A stretch of DNA of 64,000 nucleotides from an uncultured bacterium (GCA_949294095.1 CASFFZ010000001.1:372001-436000); one strand, 5' to 3'. Numbered from the stretch's first letter, positions 52,821 through 62,023 are shown. Notes: a model not told the origin generated them from the sequence alone. Translations and numbers: made by a program.

Positions 52821-53571
52821 AAAATTACGCTTGGATATGGCGCTGGTAGAAAAAGGTTTTTTCCCCAGCCGAAACCGCGCGCAGGCCAGTATTATGGCGG
52901 GGGAAGTGTTGGTAAACGGTGAAGTGGATACGCGCGCCGACCGCACGATTCTGCCGGAAGACGTGATTGCGCTAAAAGAAAAATCCTGCCCGTATGTATC
53001 GCGCGGCGGGCTGAAGCTGGCGGGAGCACTGAAAGCCTGGAACATAGACCTGAAAGGAAAAGTGTGCGTGGACATTGGCGTAGCCACGGGCGGATTTTCA
53101 GATTGTATGATTCAAGCCGGCGCCAAAGACGTGTACGGGGTGGACGTGGGCAAAGGCCAGCTGGCCGACGAAATGCGCCGCTATAAAAACTTTCACTTTA
53201 AACCCGAAACCAACGCCCGCTATATGACGGCCGATTTGTTTGACCAAGCCCCGCAGTTTGCGGCGGTGGACGTTTCGTTTATTTCCTTAACGATGATTAT
53301 GGAGCCGTTATTTACGGTGCTGGCAAAAGAAGCGGAAATCGTGTTTTTAATTAAACCGCAGTTTGAGCTGACGCCCAAACAGGTGCCGCACGGCATCGTG
53401 AAAACGGAAGAAAACCGGCAGCTTGCCATTCGGCGCGTGCAGGACTTTTTTGAAGAAAACCTGAAAGAAAAATACGGCGGCGTATCGGGCGAAGTGATGG
53501 AAAGCCCCATTAAAGGCACACACGGAAACACGGAATACCTGTGGCACGTAAAACTAAACAAACCGGTTTAA
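52810..53571 (+). CDS. tlyA: TlyA-family rRNA 2'-O-methyltransferase
   Basis: The protein is about 253 aa. The N-terminal S4 RNA-binding domain (RLDMALVEKGFFPSRNRAQA, MAGEVLVNG) precedes an FtsJ-like methyltransferase with SRGGLKLAGAL, VCVDIGVATGGFSD and the KDKE-type catalytic residues (VDVSFISLT, FLIKPQFE). TlyA methylates 16S and 23S rRNA and affects capreomycin sensitivity. The ATG at 52810 lies within xseB. It usually neighbours xseA/xseB, as here. Confidence 0.95.
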   Translation: MATKKLRLDMALVEKGFFPSRNRAQASIMAGEVLVNGEVDTRADRTILPEDVIALKEKSCPYVSRGGLKLAGALKAWNIDLKGKVCVDIGVATGGFSDCMIQAGAKDVYGVDVGKGQLADEMRRYKNFHFKPETNARYMTADLFDQAPQFAAVDVSFISLTMIMEPLFTVLAKEAEIVFLIKPQFELTPKQVPHGIVKTEENRQLAIRRVQDFFEENLKEKYGGVSGEVMESPIKGTHGNTEYLWHVKLNKPV

Positions 53572-53584
53572 CCACAAAGAGCGT

Positions 53585-53612
53585 AAAAAACCCCGCTTTT
53601 AAAGCGGGGTTA
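53585..53612. terminator. Bidirectional terminator between tlyA and a pilin gene
   Basis: CCCCGCTTT/AAAGCGGGG stem with A- and T-rich flanks. Confidence 0.85.
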
Positions 53613-53615
53613 AAT

Positions 53616-54131
53616 TTAAATGGGGTTTCCTTCTCCTTTAAACAGCTTACACCAGTTTTCTTTTCCGTAACATACAATCGTATTAGCTGACCCTTCACAT
53701 GTCTCATATTCTAACATGTACTTATATTTTAAGTTTCTCGGATTATCAGCAGCAGCTTCACGTCCGTCTCCTTCCATCCGAGCCGCAATCACATTCTCGT
53801 TTCCTACACATATGGATCCCCACATAAACCCGGTGTTTATATAGCACCAGTCCTTGTTGCAGCAAATTTCTTCTTCCCCCGTCCAAGAGCAAGTTAGCCC
53901 GGCCGGCAGCTCTATTCCCAAATCTTCATTCTTTTTCTTATATACGGCATCCGCCCCGTTTGCCAAAATATACAGCTGTTTTTGCTGATTCATATAGCGT
54001 AACATCTGTACCGCTTCGGCAGCACGGGATTTTTCAACGGATTTTTCATATTGGGGCAGCGCAACAGCGGCTAAAATGCCGATAATCAATACCACTACTA
54101 ACAATTCAATTAGCGTAAAACCTTTTCCCAT
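53616..54131 (-). CDS. Type IV pilin-like protein (prepilin), cysteine-rich
   Basis: The protein is 171 aa with the shortest leader here: MGKG before FTLIELLVVV. Glu5 and the helix (GILAAVALPQYEKSVEKSRA) are intact. The body has KQLYILANGADA and LGIELP, the family motif in weaker form. Ten or so cysteines follow (LTCSWTG, EICCNKDWC, YETCEG, IVCYG, NWCKLF), probably in disulfides. GGAGG precedes this ATG by 6 nt; a GTG one codon earlier is possible. It has the T-tract promoter but, unlike the two other T-tract copies, a leader of about 65 nt and no hairpin. Confidence 0.9.
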   Translation of the reverse strand: MGKGFTLIELLVVVLIIGILAAVALPQYEKSVEKSRAAEAVQMLRYMNQQKQLYILANGADAVYKKKNEDLGIELPAGLTCSWTGEEEICCNKDWCYINTGFMWGSICVGNENVIAARMEGDGREAAADNPRNLKYKYMLEYETCEGSANTIVCYGKENWCKLFKGEGNPI

Positions 54132-54203
54132 CACAACCTCCTCAGCATGTTGATTTTTAGGCTAAAGTTTACTGCTTCTGTGCCAAAAAATCAACGTAGA
54201 CAC

Positions 54204-54231
54204 ACTGTATCAAAAAAAAAAAACGAGTCAA
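54204..54231 (-). promoter_or_regulatory. Pilin promoter with 12-nt T homopolymer, third copy
   Basis: Minus strand: TTGACT (54226-54231), CG, T(12), GA, TACAGT (54204-54209). The spacer is 16 nt. Confidence 0.6.
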
Positions 54232-54259
54232 GGCCAACACGAAACGCTAGGCTATGAAT

Positions 54260-54297
54260 AAAAACCCGGGGCGGTGAATTTCCCGGCCCCGGGTTTT
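54260..54297 (-). terminator. Terminator of the glmU-prs-rplY-pth operon
   Basis: AAAACCCGGGGC/GCCCCGGGTTTT stem with a 13-nt loop, 24 nt after the pth stop. Confidence 0.8.
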
Positions 54298-54320
54298 GGA
54301 TGTTTTTATAAATTTATCAA

Positions 54321-54881
54321 TCAGTTAAAGGTATTCATCGCTTTTTCCATGCCTTGCGTAAAAAGCATTTCCAAAGCGTCCACCGCCCGCGAAAGGGCGT
54401 CTTCCAACGCCGGTTGGTCGGCCTTGGGAAATTTGGAAAGCACAAAATTGGCCATATCAAATTTTTCGGGCTTGGGGCCAATGCCTAGGCGCAGGCGGGG
54501 AATGTCCTGCGTGCCCAACTGCTCAATCACGCTTTTCATCCCTTTCTGCCCGCCGGCCGAGCCGTTTTTGCGCAGGCGCAGCTTGCCCACCGCCAGCGAG
54601 ACATCGTCAAAACACACCAAGCAGTTTTGCGGCGGGATTTTATAGAACCGGGCCAGGCTGGATACAGCCCGACCCGATTCATTCATATACGTGGAAGGTT
54701 TCAGAAGAAAGACCTCTTTCCCCGCCACCGTTACTTTTGCATATACTCCCAAGTTCTGCCAGGCTTTCCACTCGGCGCCCCATTTCTGTCCGGCGGCGTC
54801 CAACACCATAAATCCGGCGTTGTGGCGCGTGCGTTCATACTCGGTTCCGGGATTTCCAAGCCCCGCCAGGAGATATTGCAT
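54321..54881 (-). CDS. pth: Peptidyl-tRNA hydrolase
   Basis: The protein is 186 aa. It frees tRNA from prematurely released peptidyl-tRNA. LLAGLGNPGTEYERTRHNAGFM contains the catalytic His and Asn; KPSTYMNESGRAV and CFDDVSLAVGKLRLRKNGSAGGQKGMKS (in outline) complete the site. It follows rplY by 3 nt, a common pairing. Confidence 0.97.
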   Translation of the reverse strand: MQYLLAGLGNPGTEYERTRHNAGFMVLDAAGQKWGAEWKAWQNLGVYAKVTVAGKEVFLLKPSTYMNESGRAVSSLARFYKIPPQNCLVCFDDVSLAVGKLRLRKNGSAGGQKGMKSVIEQLGTQDIPRLRLGIGPKPEKFDMANFVLSKFPKADQPALEDALSRAVDALEMLFTQGMEKAMNTFN

Positions 54882-54884
54882 ACG

Positions 54885-55556
54885 TTATTTCTTAGCGGCG
54901 TCCTTCGTGAGGTTGCCTTCTTCGTCTTTCTTGCCCTTGGTGGAAGAGCTTTCCGGCTGGGCGGCGGCATCAGCGGCCGGCGCAGGAGCAGGAGCTTCTT
55001 CTTCTTTCGGAATGGCCAAGTGCACCACGGGGGCTTCGGCATCCGTGATGAGTTCCACCCCTTCGGGCAGTTTAATATCGCCGGCTACCAAGCCTTTGTT
55101 GATCGTCATGGGCGTAATATCCAACACGATTTCGTGCGGAATGGCGCTGACCAAGGCGCGTACTTCAATTTCGCGCAGGATGTGTTCAATAATAGCGCCG
55201 TAGTTGGCCACGTCGGCCGGGGTTCCTTCCAGTTTAAGCGGAACAACGACGTCCATTTTGTCTTTCATGCTGACGCGCTGAAAATCGGCGTGAATCGGAT
55301 TGTCGGTTACGGCATGGTATTGGATTTCTTTTACCAGGGCCAATTCTTTGGCGCCGTTTAAATCCATTTCCACCAGCGTGTTTTTACCGGCTTTTACGAT
55401 TTTGTCCAAATCTTTTACGCTTACGGTTACGCTAACAGGTTCTTTTTGCCCGCCGTAAATGACGGCCGGGATTTTCTTTTCGGCTCTGATTTTAGAAAGA
55501 GCCCCTTTGACGCCAATCCCTTCGCGGGCGGCGGCAGAGATAGTTACTTTTTCCAT
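54885..55556 (-). CDS. rplY: Ribosomal protein bL25, CTC long form
   Basis: The protein is 223 aa. The N-terminal 5S rRNA-binding domain (REGIGVKGALSKIRAEKKIPAVIYG in outline) is followed by the CTC beta domain (DFQRVSMKDKMDVVVPLKLEGTP in outline). The tail of about 35 residues is Ala/Pro/Glu/Lys-rich and disordered. AGGAAT precedes ATG. It lies between prs and pth, the usual order. Confidence 0.96.
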   Translation of the reverse strand: MEKVTISAAAREGIGVKGALSKIRAEKKIPAVIYGGQKEPVSVTVSVKDLDKIVKAGKNTLVEMDLNGAKELALVKEIQYHAVTDNPIHADFQRVSMKDKMDVVVPLKLEGTPADVANYGAIIEHILREIEVRALVSAIPHEIVLDITPMTINKGLVAGDIKLPEGVELITDAEAPVVHLAIPKEEEAPAPAPAADAAAQPESSSTKGKKDEEGNLTKDAAKK

Positions 55557-55601
55557 TTTATTCCTCCAAAAATTTTCATCCGAAAATTTTGAAATTTCGT
55601 T

Positions 55602-56546
55602 TTAGTTAAACATATCGCTGATAGAGCGGCCGTCGTGGTTGCGTTTAATCGCGTCCGCCAGCAAATACGACACCGACAGCACTTCCACCTTCGGCCCCAA
55701 GTCGCGAATCGGCAGCGAGTCCGAAATGACCAGCTTTTTGATTTCCGACCGGTTAATTTTGTCTATCGCGTTGCGGGACAGCAGACCATGCGTGCAAACC
55801 GCATAAATCTCGCGGGCGCCCCGCTCTTTGATTTTCTGGGCTACGGTGGTAAGCGTACCGGCCGTATCCACAATGTCATCAAAAATAATGGCTACTTTGT
55901 CTTTCACGTCGCCGATGACGTTATAGACCACCGCTTCGTTGGCTTTGGGGCGGCGTTTATCAATAATCACCAGCCCCGCATCCATGCGGGCCGCAAATTT
56001 GCGGGCGCGTTCCACGCCGCCCACATCCGGCGAAATAACCACCAAATCTTTCCGGTCAAAATCTTTGAAATAATCCAAAAACACTTTGCGCGCGCGCAAA
56101 TGGTCTACCGGAATGTCAAAAAAGCCCTGAATCTGCCCCGCGTGCAAATCCACCGTCATGATCCGGTCGGCCCCGGCTTCGGTAATCAGATTGCTGGCCA
56201 GCTTGGCCGTAATCGGCACGCGCGGGGAGGCCTTGCGGTCGGCGCGGGCATAGCCGAAGTACGGAATCACGGCCGTAATCTTGCCGGCACTGGCGCGTTT
56301 AAAGGCGTCAATCATAATCAACAGTTCCATCAAGTTTTCGTTGACGGGCGGGCAAGTGGGCTGAATTAAATAGCAATCGTGCGCGCGGACGCTTTCCAAA
56401 ATCTGGACGTCAATTTCTCCGTCGGCAAACCGCTCTACGCGCAGTTTTCCCATTTCCATATTGAGATGGCTGCAAATTTTCTGCGCCAGAGCAATGTTGG
56501 CATTGCCGGAGAAAATTCTTAAATCGCCGTTTACGCTTTTAGTCAT
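55602..56546 (-). CDS. prs: Ribose-phosphate pyrophosphokinase
   Basis: The protein is 314 aa. It makes PRPP for nucleotide, His and Trp synthesis. IFSGNANIALAQKICSHLNM, RFADGEIDVQILESVR, PYFGYARADRKASPR, MTVDLHAGQIQGFFDIPVD and the PRPP loop VAIIFDDIVDTAGTL are intact. It overlaps glmU by 8 nt. Confidence 0.98.
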   Translation of the reverse strand: MTKSVNGDLRIFSGNANIALAQKICSHLNMEMGKLRVERFADGEIDVQILESVRAHDCYLIQPTCPPVNENLMELLIMIDAFKRASAGKITAVIPYFGYARADRKASPRVPITAKLASNLITEAGADRIMTVDLHAGQIQGFFDIPVDHLRARKVFLDYFKDFDRKDLVVISPDVGGVERARKFAARMDAGLVIIDKRRPKANEAVVYNVIGDVKDKVAIIFDDIVDTAGTLTTVAQKIKERGAREIYAVCTHGLLSRNAIDKINRSEIKKLVISDSLPIRDLGPKVEVLSVSYLLADAIKRNHDGRSISDMFN

Positions 56547-57942
56547 TTTTCTTTACACCTTTTTTTTCCAGAACGACCTGACGCGAACGGGCTATCGCCA
56601 GAGATTCCGCCGGAACCTCTTTCGTGATGGTTGACCCCGCGCCGATTTTTGCATATTCGTGCACCGTTACCGGCGCCACAAAATTCACGTTAGACCCTAC
56701 AAACACATGGTCTTCAATAACCGTTTGGTGTTTGTTCTTGCCGTCATAATTGCAGGTAATGGTTCCCGCCCCCACGTTCACGCCGGCGCCCATTTGGGTA
56801 TCGCCGATATAGCTTAAGTGGTTTACTTTGGAACCTTCCCCGATGACGGATTTTTTAATTTCTGAAAAATTGCCCACTTTGGCGCCTTTTTTAAGCACCG
56901 ATTTCGGACGCAAATGCGCATACGGCCCCAGTTGGCAGCACGCCTCCACCTGCGACTCTTCAATATACGTGCCCATTTTAAGGGTTACGTTGTCGCCGAT
57001 GACCGAGTCCTTGATATACACATTGCCTTCTATCTCGCAGTTTTTGCCGATGACCGTGTTGCCGCAAATATAGCAGCCGGGGCAAATGCGCGTATCCGTG
57101 CCGATTTTAACGCCCGGATCAATATACACTTCCCGCGGGCGCACAAGGGTTACCCCTGCGTCCATCAGTTCCGCGGCCACGCGGTCGCGCATGATTTGCT
57201 CGGCCTCGGCCAGCTGCGCTTTGCTGTTAATGCCCAGCGCCTGCTGGTAATCCGTCCCCGCAAAAACCACTACGGGCTGATTCATTTGCTTAATCAGCGC
57301 CAGCGTATCGGTTAAATAGTATTCGCGTTTCGGGCCCTGCGGCGTAAGCTGGGTAAGCGCCGTTTGCAGCGCGTGGGAATTAAAAACGTACATGCCGCTG
57401 TTAATTTCGGCGATTTTTTTGGTTTCTTCGTCGGCGTCGCTGTCTTCTACGATATTTTCAAACGAGCCGTCCTCCGCCCGGATGATGCGCCCGTACCCGC
57501 TGGGGTCGGGCACCGTAACGCCCAATACAAGCGCGCCGGCTTCGTTGTGCTCAAACACTTCGGTCATTCGCGCCAAGGACTGCGCTTTTAATAACGGCGT
57601 ATCGCCGTTTAACACTAAAACGGTTTCAAATTTTTGCAACAGAGGAACGGCCGCTTTAACGGCGGAAGCCGATCCGGTCAGCTCGGTTTGCTGGACAAAC
57701 ACCACCGGCGCCGTAATGCCCCACTGGCTCAGGCCGGCCTGCACGGCGTTTACCACCGTTTGCGCTTCGTGCCCCACGACAATGCCAATCGCGGCCGGGC
57801 CCAAGGCTTGGGCCGCCTTCAAAATATGTGCGATAATAGGAAGACCGCAAACGATATGCAGCGGTTTGGGAAGAGGGGACTTCATCCGGGTGCCTTTTCC
57901 GGCCGCCAAGATGAGTACACACAGATTTTTTTTGGCTACCAT
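56539..57942 (-). CDS. glmU: Bifunctional UDP-GlcNAc pyrophosphorylase / GlcN-1-P acetyltransferase
   Basis: The protein is 467 aa. The N-terminal uridyltransferase begins ILAAGKGTRMKSPLPKPLH and has VLNGDTPLL. The C-terminal left-handed beta helix (hexapeptide repeats from residue ~260) acetylates glucosamine-1-phosphate, with GAKVGNFSEIKKSVIGEGSK and the NYDGKNKHQT loop. UDP-GlcNAc feeds peptidoglycan and lipid A. It heads the glmU-prs-rplY-pth operon; TAGATA lies 5 nt before ATG. Confidence 0.98.
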   Translation of the reverse strand: MVAKKNLCVLILAAGKGTRMKSPLPKPLHIVCGLPIIAHILKAAQALGPAAIGIVVGHEAQTVVNAVQAGLSQWGITAPVVFVQQTELTGSASAVKAAVPLLQKFETVLVLNGDTPLLKAQSLARMTEVFEHNEAGALVLGVTVPDPSGYGRIIRAEDGSFENIVEDSDADEETKKIAEINSGMYVFNSHALQTALTQLTPQGPKREYYLTDTLALIKQMNQPVVVFAGTDYQQALGINSKAQLAEAEQIMRDRVAAELMDAGVTLVRPREVYIDPGVKIGTDTRICPGCYICGNTVIGKNCEIEGNVYIKDSVIGDNVTLKMGTYIEESQVEACCQLGPYAHLRPKSVLKKGAKVGNFSEIKKSVIGEGSKVNHLSYIGDTQMGAGVNVGAGTITCNYDGKNKHQTVIEDHVFVGSNVNFVAPVTVHEYAKIGAGSTITKEVPAESLAIARSRQVVLEKKGVKKND

Positions 57943-58101
57943 TGTTTTATCTACTCTTGCCTAAAAAAGAATCTAACTTGTTAATGAATAATCAGGAACA
58001 AATTATATATATATTATACCAATAATCCGCCCAACCTGCAAAGCGGAAATGTCGGCACTTCCTGCCTAGGCGGGGCATTGGTTATATTGTAGCATTTTCA
58101 C

Positions 58102-58120
58102 TTAGAAGGGCAAAAGCCCG
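58102..58120 (-). terminator. Possible terminator of mtaB
   Basis: A short GGGC-TTTT-GCCC hairpin followed by TTCT on the minus strand. A longer CTAGGCGGG/CCCGCCTAG inverted repeat spans it (58067-58124). Confidence 0.4.
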
Positions 58121-58121
58121 C

Positions 58122-59351
58122 CTAGCACAAAATGCCCCGGCACAGGCCGCCTTTGGCCCCGGTAATCCGCACGCGCACCAGCCCGCGGCAGGGCTGAGCG
58201 GTTTCCAGCACCGTTTGCTGAAAGTTGGAAGTAATCCCGTGCGGGCGGCCTTGTTTGTGCTCTTCTATAAACACTTTCTGCTCCGTTCCCACCAGCGAAG
58301 CGGCAAATTGCGCGCGGAGCTCTTTATCCAACGCGCGCAGGGCGTCTGCGCGGCGTTTGATTTCTTCGCGGGGCAGCTGTTGCAGCGCCGCCGCCGGCGT
58401 GCGCGGGCGGGGCGAATAGCTAAATACGTGAAGGCCCGCCAGTTTTACTTCGCGGATAAAAGCCGCCGTCGCTTCAAAATCAGCTTCGGTTTCGGTGGGG
58501 TAGCCGGCAATTACGTCTGCAAAGATGCCGATTTGCGGCACCTGCCGGCGCAAATCCGCCACCCGCGCGCGGTAGGCGGCGGTGTTGTAATGGCGGTTCA
58601 TGTCCTTTAAAATTTTATCGCACCCGGCCTGCAGCGGCAGGTGAAAATAATTGCAAAACCGGTCAGGCCGCAAGGCCATTTGCCGGATGATGCCGTCCGT
58701 TACCGTTTGCAATTCAATAGAGGAAAACCGCACCCGAAAACGCCCCGGCAGGGCGGCAATCTTTTCGCACAGGGCGGCCAAATCCGCCCCCGTTTGCGGG
58801 CAGATGTAGTTGCCGATGTTAATGCCCGTCAGCACGATTTCGGCAAAGCCTTTTGCTTCCAAGGTCTGGATTTCATGCAACACATCCGCCAGCGGTTTGG
58901 AACGCTTAACGGGCCGCGCATAGGGGACAATACAATAGGAGCAGAAACAGTCGCACCCGTCTTGAATTTTAATAAAAGCGCGGCTGTGCCCTTCGTGGCC
59001 GGACACCGTCCAACACACGTCTTCCACACCAAAAAGCTTTTCGCCCAGGTCGTACTTGCCGATGATTTGCGCCTGCGGGAACTTTTCGCGCACCTGCGCT
59101 TCGTGCGCGGCGGCGTAGCAGCCCGTCAGCACCAAGCGTGCGTTGGGGTTGCGGCGCAAAATTTGGCGGATTTGTTTTTCCACGTCTTTATCGGCCTGAT
59201 GGGTTACCGTGCAGGTGTTGAGCAGGCAAATATCGGCCGTTTCCGGCGAGGAGGCCGGCGTATACCCGCCGCGCAGAAATTGCTCCAAGAGGGCTTGGCT
59301 CTCTACCTGGTTGACGCGGCAGCCGAAAGTTTTAATAAAAAAAGTAGTCAT
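58122..59351 (-). CDS. mtaB: tRNA t6A methylthiotransferase MtaB-like
   Basis: The protein is 409 aa from the ATG at 59351. The N-terminal cluster cysteines are in TFGCRVNQVES, LLNTCTVTHQADK and VLTGCYAAA. The radical-SAM motif CDCFCSYCIVPYARP follows, then a TRAM-like C-terminus. MtaB adds a methylthio group to t6A37 of tRNA-Lys. FGCRVNQ and TVTHQAD separate it from MiaB and RimO. The start overlaps the rsmE stop by one base. Confidence 0.93.
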   Translation of the reverse strand: MTTFFIKTFGCRVNQVESQALLEQFLRGGYTPASSPETADICLLNTCTVTHQADKDVEKQIRQILRRNPNARLVLTGCYAAAHEAQVREKFPQAQIIGKYDLGEKLFGVEDVCWTVSGHEGHSRAFIKIQDGCDCFCSYCIVPYARPVKRSKPLADVLHEIQTLEAKGFAEIVLTGINIGNYICPQTGADLAALCEKIAALPGRFRVRFSSIELQTVTDGIIRQMALRPDRFCNYFHLPLQAGCDKILKDMNRHYNTAAYRARVADLRRQVPQIGIFADVIAGYPTETEADFEATAAFIREVKLAGLHVFSYSPRPRTPAAALQQLPREEIKRRADALRALDKELRAQFAASLVGTEQKVFIEEHKQGRPHGITSNFQQTVLETAQPCRGLVRVRITGAKGGLCRGILC

Positions 59352-60046
59352 TATAACAGTTTGGCGGCTACGGCAATGCACGCCGTTTCCGCCCGCAGGA
59401 TATTGACGCCCAGCGTAACGGGCAGTACATTGTATTGCGCGGCGATGACGATTTCTTCATCCGTCCAGCCCCCGGCCGGCCCCACATACACCCGCAGGCG
59501 TTTGGGATGGCCCAATTTTTCCAGTCCCCACGCCAAGGTATGCGTTTCTTCGGCCTCGTAAGCAATCAAAGACGGGATTTCCTGCCCGATAGCTTGCGAA
59601 AATTTTAACGGCGGCAGTATTGCCGGCACAAACGGCGTATCGCACTGTTTGCAGGCGGCAATCATAATTTGGTGCCAGCGGTCGTTTTTGCCGTCCCATT
59701 TTTTAAGCACATCGTATTCGCTGCGCTCGGTTACCACCGGCCGAAAAGCCGCCACCCCCAGCTGGGTGCATTTGTCCAACACGTCTTCCAGCCCCGTGCG
59801 GGAATTGGGCGCAAAGCAAAGCTCCAACTCCAGCGCCGGACGGCGCACCTGGCACGGCCTTAACAGCGTGCCGCGCACGAATTTTTTTTGAATACGGTCA
59901 ATGCGCCCCATATACTGGCGGCCCGTACCGTCAAACACGCGGATTTCGTCCCCCTCCTGGTGCCGCGCGACGGCGCAGGCGTGGTGGGCTTCCGCATCCA
60001 TCAGAAAAAATTCGGTTTCTTTGATATCTGCAAAATACTGGGGCAT
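59351..60046 (-). CDS. rsmE: 16S rRNA m3U1498 methyltransferase
   Basis: The protein is 231 aa. The SPOUT knot is visible in the C-terminal third: RVYVGPAGGWTDEEI and VTLGVNILRAETACIAV. AFRPVVTERSEYD and QIMIAACKQCDTPFVP are other family blocks. TAAAAT lies 6 nt before ATG with no Shine-Dalgarno. With mtaB it forms a two-gene unit beside dnaK; in clostridia dnaJ and prmA usually lie between dnaK and rsmE, but not here. Confidence 0.95.
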   Translation of the reverse strand: MPQYFADIKETEFFLMDAEAHHACAVARHQEGDEIRVFDGTGRQYMGRIDRIQKKFVRGTLLRPCQVRRPALELELCFAPNSRTGLEDVLDKCTQLGVAAFRPVVTERSEYDVLKKWDGKNDRWHQIMIAACKQCDTPFVPAILPPLKFSQAIGQEIPSLIAYEAEETHTLAWGLEKLGHPKRLRVYVGPAGGWTDEEIVIAAQYNVLPVTLGVNILRAETACIAVAAKLL

Positions 60047-60092
60047 ACAGTTATTTTACTTTTTTATGCTTTTAAAAGTAAAAACCGCCCAT

Positions 60093-60123
60093 AAAAAAGG
60101 GGAACCGCGTTCGGTTCCCCTTT
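60093..60123 (-). terminator. Terminator of the hrcA-grpE-dnaK operon
   Basis: GGGGAACCG/CGGTTCCCC stem with a CGTT loop and T-run on the minus strand. Confidence 0.85.
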
Positions 60124-60142
60124 CATAGCTGGTAAGTGAAGA

Positions 60143-62023
60143 TTATTTATCTACCACTTCGGCTTCTACCACGTCATCCTTGCCGCCGTTGCCTGCCGCA
60201 CCGGCTTGAGCCGAGGCGTCCGGCCCGGGCTGAGCACCGGCTTGGGCGCCGGCTTGGGCCTGCTGTTGAGCTTGCGCGTTTTTGTACATCGCTTCGCCCA
60301 ATTTCTGGCCGGCTTTCAAGGCTTCTTCCGTGGCGGATTTGATTCTGGCCACATCTTCGCCTTTGAGGGCGTCTCTTAAGTCGCTCAAGGCGCGGTCAAT
60401 GGCCAAGCGGTCATCCTGAGACACTTTATCGCCGTATTCTTTCAGCGATTTTTCCGTCTGGTAGAGCACGCTGTCGCCCTGGTTTTTGGCTTCAATGACT
60501 TCTTTGTGTTTCTTGTCTTCTTCCGCAAATTTCTCTGCGTCTTTGACGAATTTTTCCACTTCGGCATCACTGAGCTTGTTGGGCGAGCTGATGGTGATAT
60601 GCTGTTCCTTGTTGGTACCCAGATCTTTGGCGGAAACGTTCAAAATACCGTTCGCGTCAATATCAAACGTAACTTCAATCTGCGGTACGCCGCGAGGAGC
60701 CGGCGGAATGCCGTCCAAGTCAAACTTGCCCAGCGGCACGTTGTCTTTGGCCATGGGGCGTTCGCCCTGCAAGACGTTGATGGTTACGGCCGGCTGGTTG
60801 TCCGACGCCGTAGAGAAAATCTGCGTCTTGCGCACCGGGATGGTGGTGTTGCGTTCAATCAGGCGCGTGCACACGCCGCCCAAGGTTTCCAGCCCCAAAG
60901 ACAGCGGGGTTACGTCCAACAAGAGTACGTCTTTGACGTCGCCCGTCAAAATACCGGCTTGCACCGCCGCACCGATCGCCACGCATTCCATCGGGTCAAT
61001 GCCGCGTTCAATTTTCTTGCCGACCAAGTCTTCCACGTATTTCTGCACAATCGGCATACGGGTCGGGCCGCCGACCAAGATGATGCGGTCAATTTGCGAG
61101 GCCGTCAAACCCGCGTCCGACAAGGCCTGATTGACCGATTTGCCGCAGCGTTTGACGATGTCGTCCACCAAGCTTTCCAGTTTGGCGCGGGACAATTGGA
61201 GCTCCAAGTGTTTCGGGCCGTCCGCCCCCGCGGAAATGAACGGCAGGTTGATGTCCGTTTCCATGGTGGTGGACAATTCAATTTTGGCTTTTTCGGCCGC
61301 GTCTTTCAAGCGCTGTTGGGCTTGTTTATCCTGAGACAAATCAATACCGGTCTGTTTGCGGAATTCATCCACCATCCACGCGATGATGGCGTTATCCATA
61401 TCCGTACCGCCCAGCTGCGTATCGCCGGAGGTGGACAGCACGTCAAACGTGCCTTCTTTGCCCATTTCCATAATCGTTACATCCAGCGTACCGCCGCCCA
61501 AGTCAAAGACCATTACTTTCTGTTCTTTGCCGGCTTTATCAATCCCGAAGGCCAACGCGGCAGCCGTCGGTTCGTTTACCAAGCGCACCACTTCCAACCC
61601 GGCAATGCGGCCGGCGTCTTTGGTGGCCTGGCGCTGGTTATCGTTAAAATAGGCAGGTACCGTGATGACGGCTTTTTCCACGGGTTCGCCCAAGAACGCT
61701 TCGGCGTCTTTTTTCACTTTCTGCAGAATGAAAGCCGACAGCTGCTGAGGCGTAAATTCCTGCCCGCGCAAATTGTATTTATAGTTTTCCCCCATTTTGC
61801 GTTTGAAGGCGGTTACGGTGCCTTCCGGGTTGGCAATGGCCTGCCGGCGGGCCGGTTCACCCACGAGGCGCTGGCCGTCTTTGGTGAAAGCTACATAAGA
61901 CGGAAAAGCCTTTCCGCCGATAGAGCTCCCTTCGGCAGACGGAATGATCGTTCCTCTGCCTCCTTCCATCACCGCAGCGGCGGTGTTAGAAGTACCCAAG
62001 TCAATACCAATAATTTTAGCCAT
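60143..62023 (-). CDS. dnaK: Hsp70 chaperone DnaK
   Basis: The protein is 626 aa. The ATPase domain has [34 protein letters not shown] and [17 protein letters not shown]; the linker and substrate-binding domain include [19 protein letters not shown]. The tail is Gln/Ala/Gly-rich and ends EAEVVDK, the usual end. An AGGAGA site precedes ATG. It folds proteins together with GrpE (same operon) and DnaJ, whose gene is not in this window. Confidence 0.98.
   Translation of the reverse strand: MAKIIGIDLGTSNTAAAVMEGGRGTIIPSAEGSSIGGKAFPSYVAFTKDGQRLVGEPARRQAIANPEGTVTAFKRKMGENYKYNLRGQEFTPQQLSAFILQKVKKDAEAFLGEPVEKAVITVPAYFNDNQRQATKDAGRIAGLEVVRLVNEPTAAALAFGIDKAGKEQKVMVFDLGGGTLDVTIMEMGKEGTFDVLSTSGDTQLGGTDMDNAIIAWMVDEFRKQTGIDLSQDKQAQQRLKDAAEKAKIELSTTMETDINLPFISAGADGPKHLELQLSRAKLESLVDDIVKRCGKSVNQALSDAGLTASQIDRIILVGGPTRMPIVQKYVEDLVGKKIERGIDPMECVAIGAAVQAGILTGDVKDVLLLDVTPLSLGLETLGGVCTRLIERNTTIPVRKTQIFSTASDNQPAVTINVLQGERPMAKDNVPLGKFDLDGIPPAPRGVPQIEVTFDIDANGILNVSAKDLGTNKEQHITISSPNKLSDAEVEKFVKDAEKFAEEDKKHKEVIEAKNQGDSVLYQTEKSLKEYGDKVSQDDRLAIDRALSDLRDALKGEDVARIKSATEEALKAGQKLGEAMYKNAQAQQQAQAGAQAGAQPGPDASAQAGAAGNGGKDDVVEAEVVDK

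Noticed and set aside
58122-59351. MiaB or RimO
   Set aside because: FGCRVNQ and NTCTVTHQAD are MtaB-type motifs.
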